From the NCBI GenBank assembly GCA_023450085.1, contig JAEXHI010000026.1, positions 92,169-156,168 of the forward strand: 64,000 nucleotides of DNA. The letters run 5' to 3'. Shown here in pieces: positions 1-8,475 of the stretch (position 1 is its first letter; the number at the start of each line of letters is the position of its first letter). Source of the stretch: Bacteroidota bacterium (lineage in GTDB: Bacteria; Bacteroidota; Bacteroidia; Sphingobacteriales; Sphingobacteriaceae). The notes below the pieces were generated by a model. That model was not told the DNA's origin. It worked only from the letters and a program-made list of their open reading frames with translations, and did not search any database. The translations under genes were made by a program, and so were the position numbers.

Positions 1-1029
1 TTGTTTGCAGCGGTATTAATTTCTCGTTTGATCTTCGAATCGATGATGAACAAGAAAGCAAATATCACTTTCGACAACAGCATGACTCGTAACGCATTCA
101 AAAACCTAGCGTTTAACTTCGTAGGTCGCAGAAAGCTTTACTACATCATCTCTGCAGTAATCATCATTTTAGGAGGTGTTTTCTATGGCAAAAATGGTGG
201 TCTTCACTTAGGTGTTGACTTTAAAGGTGGTAGAACTTACATGGTGAAGTTCGATAAGCAATTGAACACTGAAGAAGTTTCTAAAACCTTATCAGCAAAC
301 TTTGAAGGTGAAGAAGCTTTGGTTAAAACTATTGGTACTGACAATTCATTAAAAATCACTACACCTTACCACATTACTGATCAAGATCCTAATGCAGATA
401 AAATTGTTGAAACTGCATTGAGAAAAGGTTTAGATGGTTTAGGTTCAAAATATACCATTGAAAGTTCACAAAAAGTAACGCCTACCATTGCTAGCGACAT
501 TATTACTAGTGCTGTTTATGCAGTATTGTTCTCATGTTTAGTGATGTTTATCTACATCTTGGTACGTTTCAAAAAATGGCAATATGGTTTAGGTGCGGTA
601 ATCGCTCTATTCCACGACGTTTTATTGGTACTTTCTTTCTACACTATTTTAGATGGCGTGTTGCCTTTCCCTCTAGAAATTGGTCAAGACTTTATTGCTG
701 CTATTTTAACAGTAATGGGTTATACCATGACAGAAACGGTAATTGTATTTGACCGTATCCGTGAGCGTTTGGCTGAAAGCGGTAAAACAGATGTACACGG
801 TGAAGAGCGCAACAAGCTAATCAACTTTGCTTTGAACAGTACCTTAAGCCGTACCATTTTAACCTCATTATCGGTGTTCTTCGTATTGATCGTGATCTTC
901 ATTTTCGGTGGCGATAGCATCCGTGGTTTCATCTTTGCCTTATTAATTGGTCGTATCATTGGTACATATTCATCATTATGTATCTCTACGCCTATCGTTA
1001 TCGACTTATCAAAAGACGATAAGAAATAA
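1..1029 (+). CDS. secDF: Protein translocase SecDF, C-terminal (SecF) part, cut by the window edge
   Basis: The frame is open from the first base, so only the C-terminal 342 residues are present. They start in the last SecD membrane helix (FAAVLISRLIFE) and continue through the SecF half: a membrane helix near residues 45-65, a periplasmic domain with GVDFKGG, and a helix bundle holding GYTMTETVIVFDRIRE, the SecF signature. The join of SecD and SecF in one frame is the usual Bacteroidetes arrangement. SecDF works in the inner membrane, using proton flux to help complete protein export through SecYEG. A strong hairpin terminator follows 32 bp after the stop. The true start lies upstream of the window. 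Confidence 0.95.
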   Translation: MFAAVLISRLIFESMMNKKANITFDNSMTRNAFKNLAFNFVGRRKLYYIISAVIIILGGVFYGKNGGLHLGVDFKGGRTYMVKFDKQLNTEEVSKTLSANFEGEEALVKTIGTDNSLKITTPYHITDQDPNADKIVETALRKGLDGLGSKYTIESSQKVTPTIASDIITSAVYAVLFSCLVMFIYILVRFKKWQYGLGAVIALFHDVLLVLSFYTILDGVLPFPLEIGQDFIAAILTVMGYTMTETVIVFDRIRERLAESGKTDVHGEERNKLINFALNSTLSRTILTSLSVFFVLIVIFIFGGDSIRGFIFALLIGRIIGTYSSLCISTPIVIDLSKDDKK

Positions 1030-1061
1030 ACAGCATAACTAAACCAAATTATAAATCACTA

Positions 1062-1090
1062 GGGTCCTGAAAATTTCGGGACCCTTTTTT
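1062..1090 (+). terminator. Rho-independent terminator of secDF
   Basis: A 10-bp stem (1062-1071 with 1075-1084, one G-T pair) with a 3-nt loop is followed by six T. It lies 32 bp after the secDF stop codon. Confidence 0.85.
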
Positions 1091-1538
1091 GTTTTAAGGA
1101 CTTCGCGGTCTTTGCGAAAACTTATTAAACCTTCGCGGTAAAACTTAGACACCAAAAAATATAAACCGCTAAGAAAAACAAGAGTTACGCGAAGAACGCA
1201 AAGATTTGCCTAGCTATATTGTGAAAAAAATAGCATCATGAACAACTGCTAAACTAATGCGTCACTCGCGTGAATACGGAAATCTTAAAGCGTTAAACAA
1301 AAAAACCTCCTTTGCGAAACTTTGCGGAAACTTAATCAACCTTTGCGGTAAAAAAAATCTTTTCACCCCACCTTTGTCAAAGCAATTCAACAATCCAAAC
1401 AACCAGCCTACCAAACATCCAAAAAACGATATAATTCCTATATTTACCACAAACCAAATGGCATTTTACATGTTGCTATTGAAGTGAAGTATACTACGTT
1501 ATTTTAAATTTCACGTTTGACTTTCAACTTAGTTTGAT
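1091..1538. repeat. Gene-free spacer with degenerate TTTGCGG-type repeats
   Basis: No convincing gene. Two related copies of a degenerate repeat lie at about 1100-1150 and 1310-1355, built from the words CTTTGCGAAACTT and CCTTCGCGGTAAAA. A partly reverse-complementary copy (CGCGAAGAACGCAAAG) is at about 1187-1203. The short open frames here are made of this repeat and are not credible proteins. The last 30 bp hold a weak promoter-like TTAGTTTG just before ndh. Confidence 0.6.
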
Positions 1539-2834
1539 ATGGAACAAAAAAAGAAAATTGTAATCATTGGTGGTGGTTTTGGTGGTATCGAATTGGCTAA
1601 AAAACTTAAAAACCAAAACGTCGACATTGTCATTTTAGATAAACACAATTACCATACTTTTCAGCCTCTACTCTATCAAGTGGCAACAGGCGGACTCGAA
1701 GCTGATTCCATCGCCTTCCCTATCCGAAAAATTTTCAAAGGGCAAAAAAATCTCAAATTCCGTGTGACGGAAGTAAAGAAAGTAGTTGCTGAAGAAAACA
1801 AACTAGAAACCACCATTGGCGATTATCATTACGACTACCTAGTGATTGCCACGGGCTCTACCAGCAATTTCTTTGGGCAAACAGAGATTTCTCAGAATGC
1901 CATGCCCATGAAATCTATTCCCGAAGCATTGAACCTGCGCAGCTTGATTTTACAGAATCTTGAAGCCGCCATTATTGCTAAGGATCCTGAAAGAGAACAT
2001 GAACTACTCAACTTTGTAGTCGTTGGCGGCGGACCAACAGGTGTAGAAACTGCTGGTGCTATTGCCGAGCTCAAAAAGCACGTGCTCAAAAACGACTATC
2101 CAGAACTTGACCTTAATAAAGTAAATATTTACCTGATTGAGGGTTCCCCAGAATTGCTGGGTGCCATGTCTGTACAGGCTCAACAAAAATCGAAAGCCTT
2201 TTTAGAAGAACTTGGCGTAACGGTATATACCGAAGCACGTGTACAAGGTTATGATGGGAAGACACTTTCTTTAGTAGATGGTAGAAACATAGGCTCGGCC
2301 ACTGTCATTTGGAGTGCCGGGGTTAAAGGAGTGGTTTTAGATGGCTTAAATACCGAAGTAGTGGTACGAGGGAACCGATTAAAAGTAAACGATATTAACC
2401 TAGTTGAGGGCTATCAAAATATTTTTGCCATAGGTGATGTAGCAGCCATGATTACTGATGAAACGCCAAATGGGCATCCTGGGGTGGCTCCAGCAGCCAT
2501 CCAGCAAGGCAAACAATTGGCTAAAAATTTAGTCAACATTATCGAAAACAAAACTACTACTCCTTTCAAGTATTTTGACAAAGGCGCCATGGCTACCGTG
2601 GGTAGAAACAGAGCAGTAGTAGACATCAATAAAATAAGATTTCAAGGAATATTTGCTTGGTTTACTTGGATGTTCGTACATTTAATGACCTTAGTAGGCT
2701 TTAGGAACAAATTGGTGGTGTTTGTGAATTGGGTTTGGAGTTACTTTAGCTACGATAGAGGTACACGATTGATCATTAGACCATTTAAACCTTATAAAGA
2801 GTACAAAAAAGCACATGACCCAGAAAAAACTTGA
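1539..2834 (+). CDS. ndh: Type II NADH dehydrogenase (NDH-2)
   Basis: A 431-residue flavoprotein with two dinucleotide-binding motifs: the FAD site IVIIGGGFGG (residues 7-16) and the NAD site VVVGGGPTG (161-169). LVIATGS follows near residue 101 and the FAD-closing IFAIGDVA near 294. The C-terminal 60 residues carry the amphipathic, Trp- and Phe-rich segment (FAWFTWMFVHLMTLVGFRN) that anchors NDH-2 to the inner membrane. The enzyme passes electrons from NADH to menaquinone without pumping protons. It overlaps the next gene by 20 bp, so translational coupling with mgsA is likely. A general pyridine nucleotide-disulfide oxidoreductase is the fallback call. Confidence 0.9.
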   Translation: MEQKKKIVIIGGGFGGIELAKKLKNQNVDIVILDKHNYHTFQPLLYQVATGGLEADSIAFPIRKIFKGQKNLKFRVTEVKKVVAEENKLETTIGDYHYDYLVIATGSTSNFFGQTEISQNAMPMKSIPEALNLRSLILQNLEAAIIAKDPEREHELLNFVVVGGGPTGVETAGAIAELKKHVLKNDYPELDLNKVNIYLIEGSPELLGAMSVQAQQKSKAFLEELGVTVYTEARVQGYDGKTLSLVDGRNIGSATVIWSAGVKGVVLDGLNTEVVVRGNRLKVNDINLVEGYQNIFAIGDVAAMITDETPNGHPGVAPAAIQQGKQLAKNLVNIIENKTTTPFKYFDKGAMATVGRNRAVVDINKIRFQGIFAWFTWMFVHLMTLVGFRNKLVVFVNWVWSYFSYDRGTRLIIRPFKPYKEYKKAHDPEKT

Positions 2835-3276
2835 AGCCAATAAAACCATCGCCCTTGTTGCACACGATCACCGTAAAGATGATTTAATTAGATGGGCCGC
2901 GGCCAATAAGGAAGCACTTGCCCAACATAATTTAATGGCTACGGGAACCACTGGTAGGCTCATTGAGGAACAGCTTAACTTACCAGTAAGGAAGTTATTG
3001 AGCGGTCCGCTAGGTGGCGACCAACAAATTGGGGCTTTAATTGCTCAAGGTGAAATTGACGTGCTGATCTTTTTTTGGGATCCTATGGAAGCACAACCTC
3101 ATGACCCTGATGTGAAAGCTTTATTGCGTGTAGGCATTGTTTGGAACATTCCTATGGCCTGCGACGTGGCTACAGCCGACTTTTTGATTTCTTCGCCGTA
3201 CATGAACGGCACCTATACAGCTACACTTACCGACTATGACGAATATAAAAACCGAAAACTTAACACCAGCCATTAA
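2815..3276 (+). CDS. mgsA: Methylglyoxal synthase
   Basis: A 153-residue protein with the complete family signature: VAHDH (residues 15-19), ATGTTG (42-47), SGPLGGDQQ (63-71, catalytic Asp69), FFWDP (86-90) and PHDPD (95-99). The enzyme turns dihydroxyacetone phosphate into methylglyoxal and phosphate, a bypass that releases phosphate when sugar phosphates build up. The ATG start lies 20 bp inside ndh and is the only one that keeps the N-terminal strand. Its end is overlapped by the next gene by 41 bp. Length matches the family (about 150 residues). Confidence 0.95.
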   Translation: MTQKKLEANKTIALVAHDHRKDDLIRWAAANKEALAQHNLMATGTTGRLIEEQLNLPVRKLLSGPLGGDQQIGALIAQGEIDVLIFFWDPMEAQPHDPDVKALLRVGIVWNIPMACDVATADFLISSPYMNGTYTATLTDYDEYKNRKLNTSH

Positions 3277-4114
3277 ATTGGTTGAATGCCCTCGTGATGC
3301 CATGCAGGGTCTACATGATTTTGTACCTACCGAAATCAAAGTAAAATATTTAAACCTACTGCTTAAAGTAGGTTTTGACACCCTAGACTTTGGCAGCTTT
3401 GTTTCGCCAAAGGCCATTCCGCAAATGCGGGATACCGAAGAGGTATTAGCTCAATTAGATTTACCTAGCAAAACCAAATTACTGGCCATTGTGGCTAATT
3501 TAAAAGGGGTAGAAAACGCGGTTAAGTATCCTGAAATTAGCTATTTAGGTTTCCCTTTTTCTATTTCAGAAACGTTCCAACAACGCAATACTAACTCAAG
3601 CATCGCGCAATCGTTAAACACGGTAGAGGAAATGCTTGAACTTTGCAGCAAACACAATAAAGAAGCCGTGGTGTACCTTTCTATGGGCTTTGGCAATCCT
3701 TATGGCGATGAATGGAACACGGATATTGTAACGCATTGGGCCAACCAACTGGTAGAAAAAGGCGTGAAAATTATTTCAGTGGCTGATACGGTTGGCGTTT
3801 CAACACCCGAAAAAATAACAAGTATCCTCCCTCCTTTAGTACAACAATTTCCTACTATTGAATTTGGTTTGCACTTACACAGTACACCACAACAACGTTT
3901 AGAGAAAATTGAAGCGGCTTTTAGCGCTGGCTGTACCCGTATGGATAGCGCTTTAAAAGGTTTTGGGGGTTGTCCAATGGCCGCTGATGATCTTACAGGC
4001 AATATTGCTACCGAAGACGTGATCTATTACCTGAATAACCAAGGCATAGAATTAGGCTTGAATATGGAGAAATGGCAAGAAGCGATGTTGTTTTCTAGCA
4101 ATATTTTCCATTAG
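3236..4114 (+). CDS. mvaB: Hydroxymethylglutaryl-CoA lyase (family member with altered motif)
   Basis: A 292-residue TIM-barrel protein of the HMG-CoA lyase family. It keeps the PRD motif (residues 19-21), SFVSPKAIPQM, the metal-binding HxH (His213, His215) and the loop cysteine in GFGGCP (Cys246). The enzyme cleaves HMG-CoA to acetoacetate and acetyl-CoA, usually in leucine breakdown. Two details differ from the classic enzymes: the signature GPRDGLQN reads CPRDAMQG, and the usual Glu before SFVSPK is Asp51. The start is set by the conserved IKLVE strand and gives a 41-bp overlap with mgsA. A related acyl-CoA lyase activity is possible. Confidence 0.8.
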   Translation: MTNIKTENLTPAIKLVECPRDAMQGLHDFVPTEIKVKYLNLLLKVGFDTLDFGSFVSPKAIPQMRDTEEVLAQLDLPSKTKLLAIVANLKGVENAVKYPEISYLGFPFSISETFQQRNTNSSIAQSLNTVEEMLELCSKHNKEAVVYLSMGFGNPYGDEWNTDIVTHWANQLVEKGVKIISVADTVGVSTPEKITSILPPLVQQFPTIEFGLHLHSTPQQRLEKIEAAFSAGCTRMDSALKGFGGCPMAADDLTGNIATEDVIYYLNNQGIELGLNMEKWQEAMLFSSNIFH

Positions 4115-5007
4115 TCTTTTTCAGTAGTATCTGCCTGATGGCTTAAAGATAGAATCCTATTATTACCATATTTTCCCAAGATGTGAGTAGTAATAGGTTT
4201 CAACACTCTATCCGTTTTTAAAGGATGCTTTCCTTTGGTGGTAAAAAACTCTACCTCGTTGTTAATTTTCGAATACCAAACCTTATTCAAAGAATTAAAG
4301 GTCATGGTATCTGGCAAGGTAATTTTCTTAAAATGATCCAACTTATGCTGATTTAATGCTAAAATTTGGGTATTTGGAATTTGTGCATCACAATCTACTG
4401 CCTTGTATTCGCTACCTGTCCAATACATACATCCATCCGGAGGGACGCCTTTCCAATAAGCAACCCCCATGATAAGCCCCAATGTGGCAACAATTCCCGT
4501 ACGCTGAATAAAATTTAGTTTTTTTATGCTCTTTTGCGGTTTATCAAATAATGTTATAGGTGTATTTCCTTGATTAACTGGCTCTTTTACAACATTACTC
4601 GTAATCGAAGGAGCTTGGATTTCTTTTACATTATCAGCAATATCATCTCCATTCTCGTTAATTTTCTCATCTTCCAACACACTTCTTCCAATATTTCTCC
4701 AGTTCTCAAATGGTCTTGGTTGAAAATTGATAAACCAAGCAACAAATTCTACCACTCTAATTGTTGGTTCATTTGTCTTTCCAATCAAGAAGTTTTGCAC
4801 AGGTCTGAACTTGTCTATGTCCAACTTTCCATTTGGCTCCCCACTACTAGTAAAAAAACGGAGTAGTTCATCTCCCTCCCTACCATTTTTTTGAAATGTT
4901 AAAGCTTCATCTCTTAAACTAGATGGTGTCGGATTAGCCAAAACAATGCTAGTTCCTTTTAATTTTAAATACTCGGCATAAACCTCCGCCTGATACTTTT
5001 CAAACAT
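4111..5007 (-). CDS. Hypothetical protein with one membrane segment
   Basis: I do not recognise this 298-residue protein. It has a soluble N-terminal half, a Ser/Asn-rich linker, one membrane helix (TGIVATLGLIMGVAYWKGV) at about residues 172-190 and a C-terminal domain with a possible disulfide pair (GCMYWTG and VDCD). That layout (cytoplasmic domain, single helix, outside domain) suits a sensor or regulator, which is inference only. I chose the ATG at 5007; a frame extension to 5082 would add 25 residues of low-complexity sequence. The 3' end overlaps the convergent mvaB stop by 4 bp. A possible promoter lies at 5181-5188 on the same strand. Confidence 0.6.
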   Translation of the reverse strand: MFEKYQAEVYAEYLKLKGTSIVLANPTPSSLRDEALTFQKNGREGDELLRFFTSSGEPNGKLDIDKFRPVQNFLIGKTNEPTIRVVEFVAWFINFQPRPFENWRNIGRSVLEDEKINENGDDIADNVKEIQAPSITSNVVKEPVNQGNTPITLFDKPQKSIKKLNFIQRTGIVATLGLIMGVAYWKGVPPDGCMYWTGSEYKAVDCDAQIPNTQILALNQHKLDHFKKITLPDTMTFNSLNKVWYSKINNEVEFFTTKGKHPLKTDRVLKPITTHILGKYGNNRILSLSHQADTTEKD

Positions 5008-5119
5008 TTTAACAGAATTTTCAATCAAAAATAAACCGGAATTTCTGGAATTTTTACGGTTTTCCGGAATTCCAAACCCCACAATCAGAATGAGCGGAAT
5101 TCCTTACTATTAAACACCT

Positions 5120-5345
5120 TACAAGCTACATCTTTGCTTCAGAAACAAGTCGTACATCGATTAGCTATCGAGTAAATGTACAAAACTAGTTTCAAAAAAC
5201 GAGCGGATATCGCGGTAGTGAAAAACCGGTTTGGGAAGCAGTTATAAGCTCCCGCGATTGAAACTCACCACTTCCCAAAAATTTCAGAAGGCCTTCTGAA
5301 TAACCCGCAGTAAACCCAGCGCATGGTGCGCTAGGAGCTGCATTA
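5120..5345 (+). ncRNA. Candidate structured RNA or structured leader, strand uncertain
   Basis: This spacer holds an unusual density of complementary segments. Seen helices: 5152-5157 with 5176-5181 enclosing 5158-5161 with 5167-5170; 5209-5215 with 5252-5258; 5230-5238 with 5271-5279; an 18-bp perfect palindrome at 5283-5300; and 5318-5323 with 5327-5332. The second and third helices interleave, so together they would form a pseudoknot or two alternative folds. The small peptide gene at 5374 follows, so the region could be its 5' leader or an independent RNA. It matches no RNA family that I can name. Confidence 0.35.
5181..5188 (-). promoter_or_regulatory. Putative -7 promoter element for the gene ending at 4111
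   Basis: TAGTTTTG on the minus strand matches TAnnTTTG exactly. No good TTG is seen at the -33 spacing, so the call is weak. Confidence 0.35.
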
Positions 5346-5373
5346 TTCAAACTTTTTTAATTAAGGGAAAATC

Positions 5374-5577
5374 ATGTATTTACCAATTTTTATCGCTATC
5401 CTTTTAGGATTAATGTCACCAAGCAACAACGCTTCTACTAACAGCAAAGGCTGTGTTCATGTAAATACCAACGAACCTCCTCAACAATCAACATTTAGCA
5501 CGGAGGAAACACCTGGCAACGAAGGTGGTACAGGCGGAGAAAATGGCCAATTGCCACCTCCTAGACCAAAACCTTAA
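5374..5577 (+). CDS. Small exported Pro/Gly-rich peptide, unknown function
   Basis: A 67-residue frame with a hydrophobic N-terminus (MYLPIFIAILLGLM) that looks like a short signal or anchor, followed by a polar, disordered tail ending in QLPPPRPKP. There is one cysteine (in KGCVHV). No known domain. Reality is supported by an ATG with an A/G-rich stretch upstream and a strong terminator 9 bp after the stop. It sits between a structured spacer and a TPR histidine kinase, so a role as an exported signal for that kinase is an attractive guess that the sequence alone cannot prove. Confidence 0.5.
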   Translation: MYLPIFIAILLGLMSPSNNASTNSKGCVHVNTNEPPQQSTFSTEETPGNEGGTGGENGQLPPPRPKP

Positions 5578-5586
5578 TATCAGAAA

Positions 5587-5615
5587 AATAGGGCGGGCAA
5601 CCGCCTTATTTTTTT
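5587..5615 (+). terminator. Rho-independent terminator after the small peptide gene
   Basis: A 10-bp stem (5587-5596 with 5601-5610, one G-T pair) closed by a GCAA tetraloop, followed by a T tract. It isolates the 5374-5577 gene from the kinase gene. Confidence 0.85.
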
Positions 5616-5679
5616 CTATTCCTAGATCTCAAGAGCGAATAATGATATTTTTTATAATTTAGAATAAAAAATAGCCCTC

Positions 5680-7350
5680 TTGAAACCATCTATACTCTTA
5701 TTGAACTGTTTATTGATTTTACTTTCTTGTTCGAAAGAAGAAAGTAAATTATCACAAACAAAAGAAAATGCATTTCTAAACAAGGCTTACGACTATTATG
5801 ATGCGAATAAGGTAGATAGTGCCTACATCTACTTTAATCATGCCCAAGAATTCGCCATCCAACAAAAAGACAGTGTAACTGCAAGTAACTGCCTAATCAT
5901 GATGGGAATGATTGCCACTAACTATGGAGACCATTTTGGAGCACAAGAATTAGCCTTAAAAGCATTTTCTCTCTTAAATAAAAAGGACACAACACAATAC
6001 CAATCCATTGAATCTTCTTTATATAACTTGGGTGACATTTCATCAAGACTAGATGAATACGATGAAGCTATCGATTTCTTTAAACAGGCTTTAGCTTACT
6101 CAAAAACTAACAATCGCACTATCTTTACTAAAAATGCCCTTGCTAATGCCTATCGGGAAAAGAAAGAGTATCAAAAGGCAATAAAAATCCAACAAGAAAT
6201 ATTAAGGCATCACATTGACAAAGTAGAATATGCTAGAATATTATCTAATCTCAGCTATACCAAATGGCTTAATAATCCTAGCTATCTTGCACAAACTGAT
6301 TTATTAAAAGCACTAACTATCCGATTGCAAAACAACGATCGCTGGGGGCTAAATGCCAGTTATTCTCATTTGGCAGACTATTACGAAAAAAAACAACCCG
6401 ATTCAGCCCTTTTTTATGCTAATAAAATGTATCAAAATGCCACTGGGAACAGAAGCCCAGATGATCAATTGGATGCTTTACAGAAATTAGTAAAACTAAG
6501 CCCTCCTACACAAACCAAAGATTATTTTTTACGCTATTTAAAGCTAAACGATAGCATTTTAACCGCACGCAATATTTCAAAAAATCAATTTGCCATTATC
6601 CGTTATCAAGTAGAAAAACATAAAAATGATTTTCTAAAGGCCGAAGCGGAGAACACTAAAAAGCAAAATAAAATAGTATTACAATATTTGGCCTTGGTTC
6701 TTCTAGCCCTGTTACTGGGCTTCGGCTATTTCTGGTACAGAAGGCGCAAAAAAATACTTCAACAGGAAAAAGAGATTGAAGTGAAGAATACCGAAATAAA
6801 ATATGTAAAAAAGGTACACGACCATGTAGCCAATAGAATCTATCAGGTCATAGACGAGATAGATAACAGGCCGGAAATGGAAAAAGATGAGGTGGCAGAT
6901 AAGCTAGAAGTCATTTACCATATCACTAGAGACTTGTCTTACGAAGCGAGTAACAAAAAATATAAAAATGACTTTGCGAAATCACTTTCTAAAATGTTTT
7001 CGTCCTATCAATCTACCAAGATTGATATAATAGTTGATGGAAATGAGGAAAAACTTTGGACCGATATCCAAGAAAATGTCAAATCAGAAGTTTTTGTCGT
7101 TTTACAGGAGCTAATGACCAATATGAGCAAGCACAGCCAAGCTACAGAAGTTAATTTACGATTAGAACGAAGCGCTCAAAGCATTAGCATAGCTTATAAA
7201 GATAATGGCATTGGCATTCAAAAAGACACACAATTTGGAAATGGACTTCAAAATACGGAAACCCGTATTCAAGGTATTTCTGGCAGCATTACTTTTGAAA
7301 ACAATAACAACAACGGACTTCAAATCAACATTACATTTCCCGTTGCTTAA
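5680..7350 (+). CDS. TPR-containing sensor histidine kinase (lipoprotein-type N-terminus)
   Basis: A 556-residue protein. The N-terminus has a lipobox-like LLSC (residues 14-17) and is followed by tetratricopeptide-like helices to about residue 290, placing the TPR sensor outside the inner membrane. One membrane helix lies at about 333-352. The cytoplasmic part has a short dimerisation helix with the likely phosphoacceptor His380 (KKVHDHVANR), an N-box (ELMTNMSKHS) near 478 and G-boxes DNGIGI (508) and GNGLQNTETRI. This is the LuxR-system class of kinase (HisKA_3-like). The start is TTG, chosen because it includes the whole signal. Its response regulator begins 11 bp after the stop. Confidence 0.88.
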   Translation: MKPSILLLNCLLILLSCSKEESKLSQTKENAFLNKAYDYYDANKVDSAYIYFNHAQEFAIQQKDSVTASNCLIMMGMIATNYGDHFGAQELALKAFSLLNKKDTTQYQSIESSLYNLGDISSRLDEYDEAIDFFKQALAYSKTNNRTIFTKNALANAYREKKEYQKAIKIQQEILRHHIDKVEYARILSNLSYTKWLNNPSYLAQTDLLKALTIRLQNNDRWGLNASYSHLADYYEKKQPDSALFYANKMYQNATGNRSPDDQLDALQKLVKLSPPTQTKDYFLRYLKLNDSILTARNISKNQFAIIRYQVEKHKNDFLKAEAENTKKQNKIVLQYLALVLLALLLGFGYFWYRRRKKILQQEKEIEVKNTEIKYVKKVHDHVANRIYQVIDEIDNRPEMEKDEVADKLEVIYHITRDLSYEASNKKYKNDFAKSLSKMFSSYQSTKIDIIVDGNEEKLWTDIQENVKSEVFVVLQELMTNMSKHSQATEVNLRLERSAQSISIAYKDNGIGIQKDTQFGNGLQNTETRIQGISGSITFENNNNNGLQINITFPVA

Positions 7351-7361
7351 CCTATTACACT

Positions 7362-8033
7362 ATGTTTGAAAAAGTACTAATTGCCGAAGACCACGAAACT
7401 ATTAACCTTTCACTACAAAAAACAATGAGTGACTTGGGAATAAAACTAGACACTACAGATTATGTCTATTATTGTGACCATGCCCTAAACCGTATCAAAA
7501 AAGCACTCCAAGACGGGAAACCTTACGAGCTGTTAATTACAGATCTTTCTTTTGACGATGATCACACTGCTCAAGAAATTACTGATGGTAGGACATTGAT
7601 AAAAGCGGTAAAAGAAATACAGCCTGACTTAAAGGTCCTGATTTTTTCCATTGAGAATAGATGGTCAGTTGCCCAAGCATTAATGGACGAATTAAATATT
7701 GATGCTTATGTTCCCAAAGCACGCCGCGACGCCCAAGATTTAAAATTGGCGATAGAAACTATTGACCGGAATAAGAAATTCATCTCTGATAGGTTAAAGA
7801 AAGATATTAGTATAGAAAGACATCACGACTTTACAGAATTCGATCGTACCATCGTGTCTTTGCTTTCACAAGGAACCAAACAAAAAGAAATCCCTGATTA
7901 TCTTTCGGAAAATAATATCAAACCATCAAGCCTAAGCAGTGTAGAAAAAAGGCTTAATATCATTAAAGATGCTTTAGGCTTTTCCAACAACGAACAGCTT
8001 GTCGCCTACTGTAAGGATAAAAAAATCATCTAA
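7362..8033 (+). CDS. DNA-binding response regulator
   Basis: A 223-residue protein with an N-terminal receiver domain: acidic pair Glu9-Asp10 (IAEDHE), phosphoacceptor Asp61 (LLITDLSF) and Lys119 (YVPKAR). From about residue 150 a helix-turn-helix region follows (FDRTIVSLLSQGTKQKEIPDYL), which resembles the LuxR/GerE type but is divergent. It is paired with the TPR kinase just upstream and should be its output regulator. Targets cannot be read from the sequence; the neighbouring peptide gene and the six-gene cluster starting at 8237 are natural candidates. Confidence 0.85.
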   Translation: MFEKVLIAEDHETINLSLQKTMSDLGIKLDTTDYVYYCDHALNRIKKALQDGKPYELLITDLSFDDDHTAQEITDGRTLIKAVKEIQPDLKVLIFSIENRWSVAQALMDELNIDAYVPKARRDAQDLKLAIETIDRNKKFISDRLKKDISIERHHDFTEFDRTIVSLLSQGTKQKEIPDYLSENNIKPSSLSSVEKRLNIIKDALGFSNNEQLVAYCKDKKII

Positions 8034-8205
8034 TTTCTAAATAGGACAAAAAGTGCTTCTTCGCCAACTTACTGGTGGAGGGGCTACGCCTTTGCTTTTT
8101 TTTAACAAAAAACACGCATCAAAAATCTACATATCAAACAGTTAGATTAAAAAATTCATTCCCCACCTCTACGGTTTCCCGTAAAAAAACATGTTCAACT
8201 TGCCA

Positions 8206-8213
8206 TAGTTTTG
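8206..8213 (+). promoter_or_regulatory. -7 promoter element for the 8237-12515 cluster
   Basis: TAGTTTTG matches TAnnTTTG exactly and lies 23 bp before the first ATG. The -33 region has no clear TTG. Confidence 0.55.
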
Positions 8214-8236
8214 GATCATTAAAAAACTATTAAATC

Positions 8237-8473
8237 ATGGAAGAATATAAAGTAGTGCCTTTTACAGCGACACTAAACCAACAAAAAGAAACAACAACAG
8301 TAGTAGCCAACCAACTTCAAAGTATTATTAACCAATACTTGAGTGAAGGATGGCGATATGTAAGGTTAGAAAGTGTTTCAACTTATATACAGGCAGATCC
8401 AGGTTGCTTTGGCATCGGTGCTAAACCAGGATATATATCCTCTTATCAAATGGTGGTATTTATTAAAGCTTAG
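8237..8473 (+). CDS. DUF4177-like small protein
   Basis: A 78-residue protein beginning EEYKVVPF, with a central helix (NQLQSIINQYLSEGWRYVRLESV) and ending in a strand (SYQMVVFIKA). This beta-helix-beta layout with the EGW motif resembles DUF4177, whose function is unknown. It may be cytoplasmic because no signal is seen. A match to TAnnTTTG lies 23 bp upstream, and the next gene starts 2 bp after its stop, so it is the first gene of the cluster. Confidence 0.6.
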   Translation: MEEYKVVPFTATLNQQKETTTVVANQLQSIINQYLSEGWRYVRLESVSTYIQADPGCFGIGAKPGYISSYQMVVFIKA

Positions 8474-8475
8474 CA

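Noticed and set aside
1257..1487. 76-codon frame after secDF
   Set aside because: Composed of the TTTGCGG repeats; no start signal or domain.
5083..5373. tRNA, tmRNA or 6S RNA
   Set aside because: Several helices occur, but no cloverleaf, CCA end, tag frame or long closing stem could be found.
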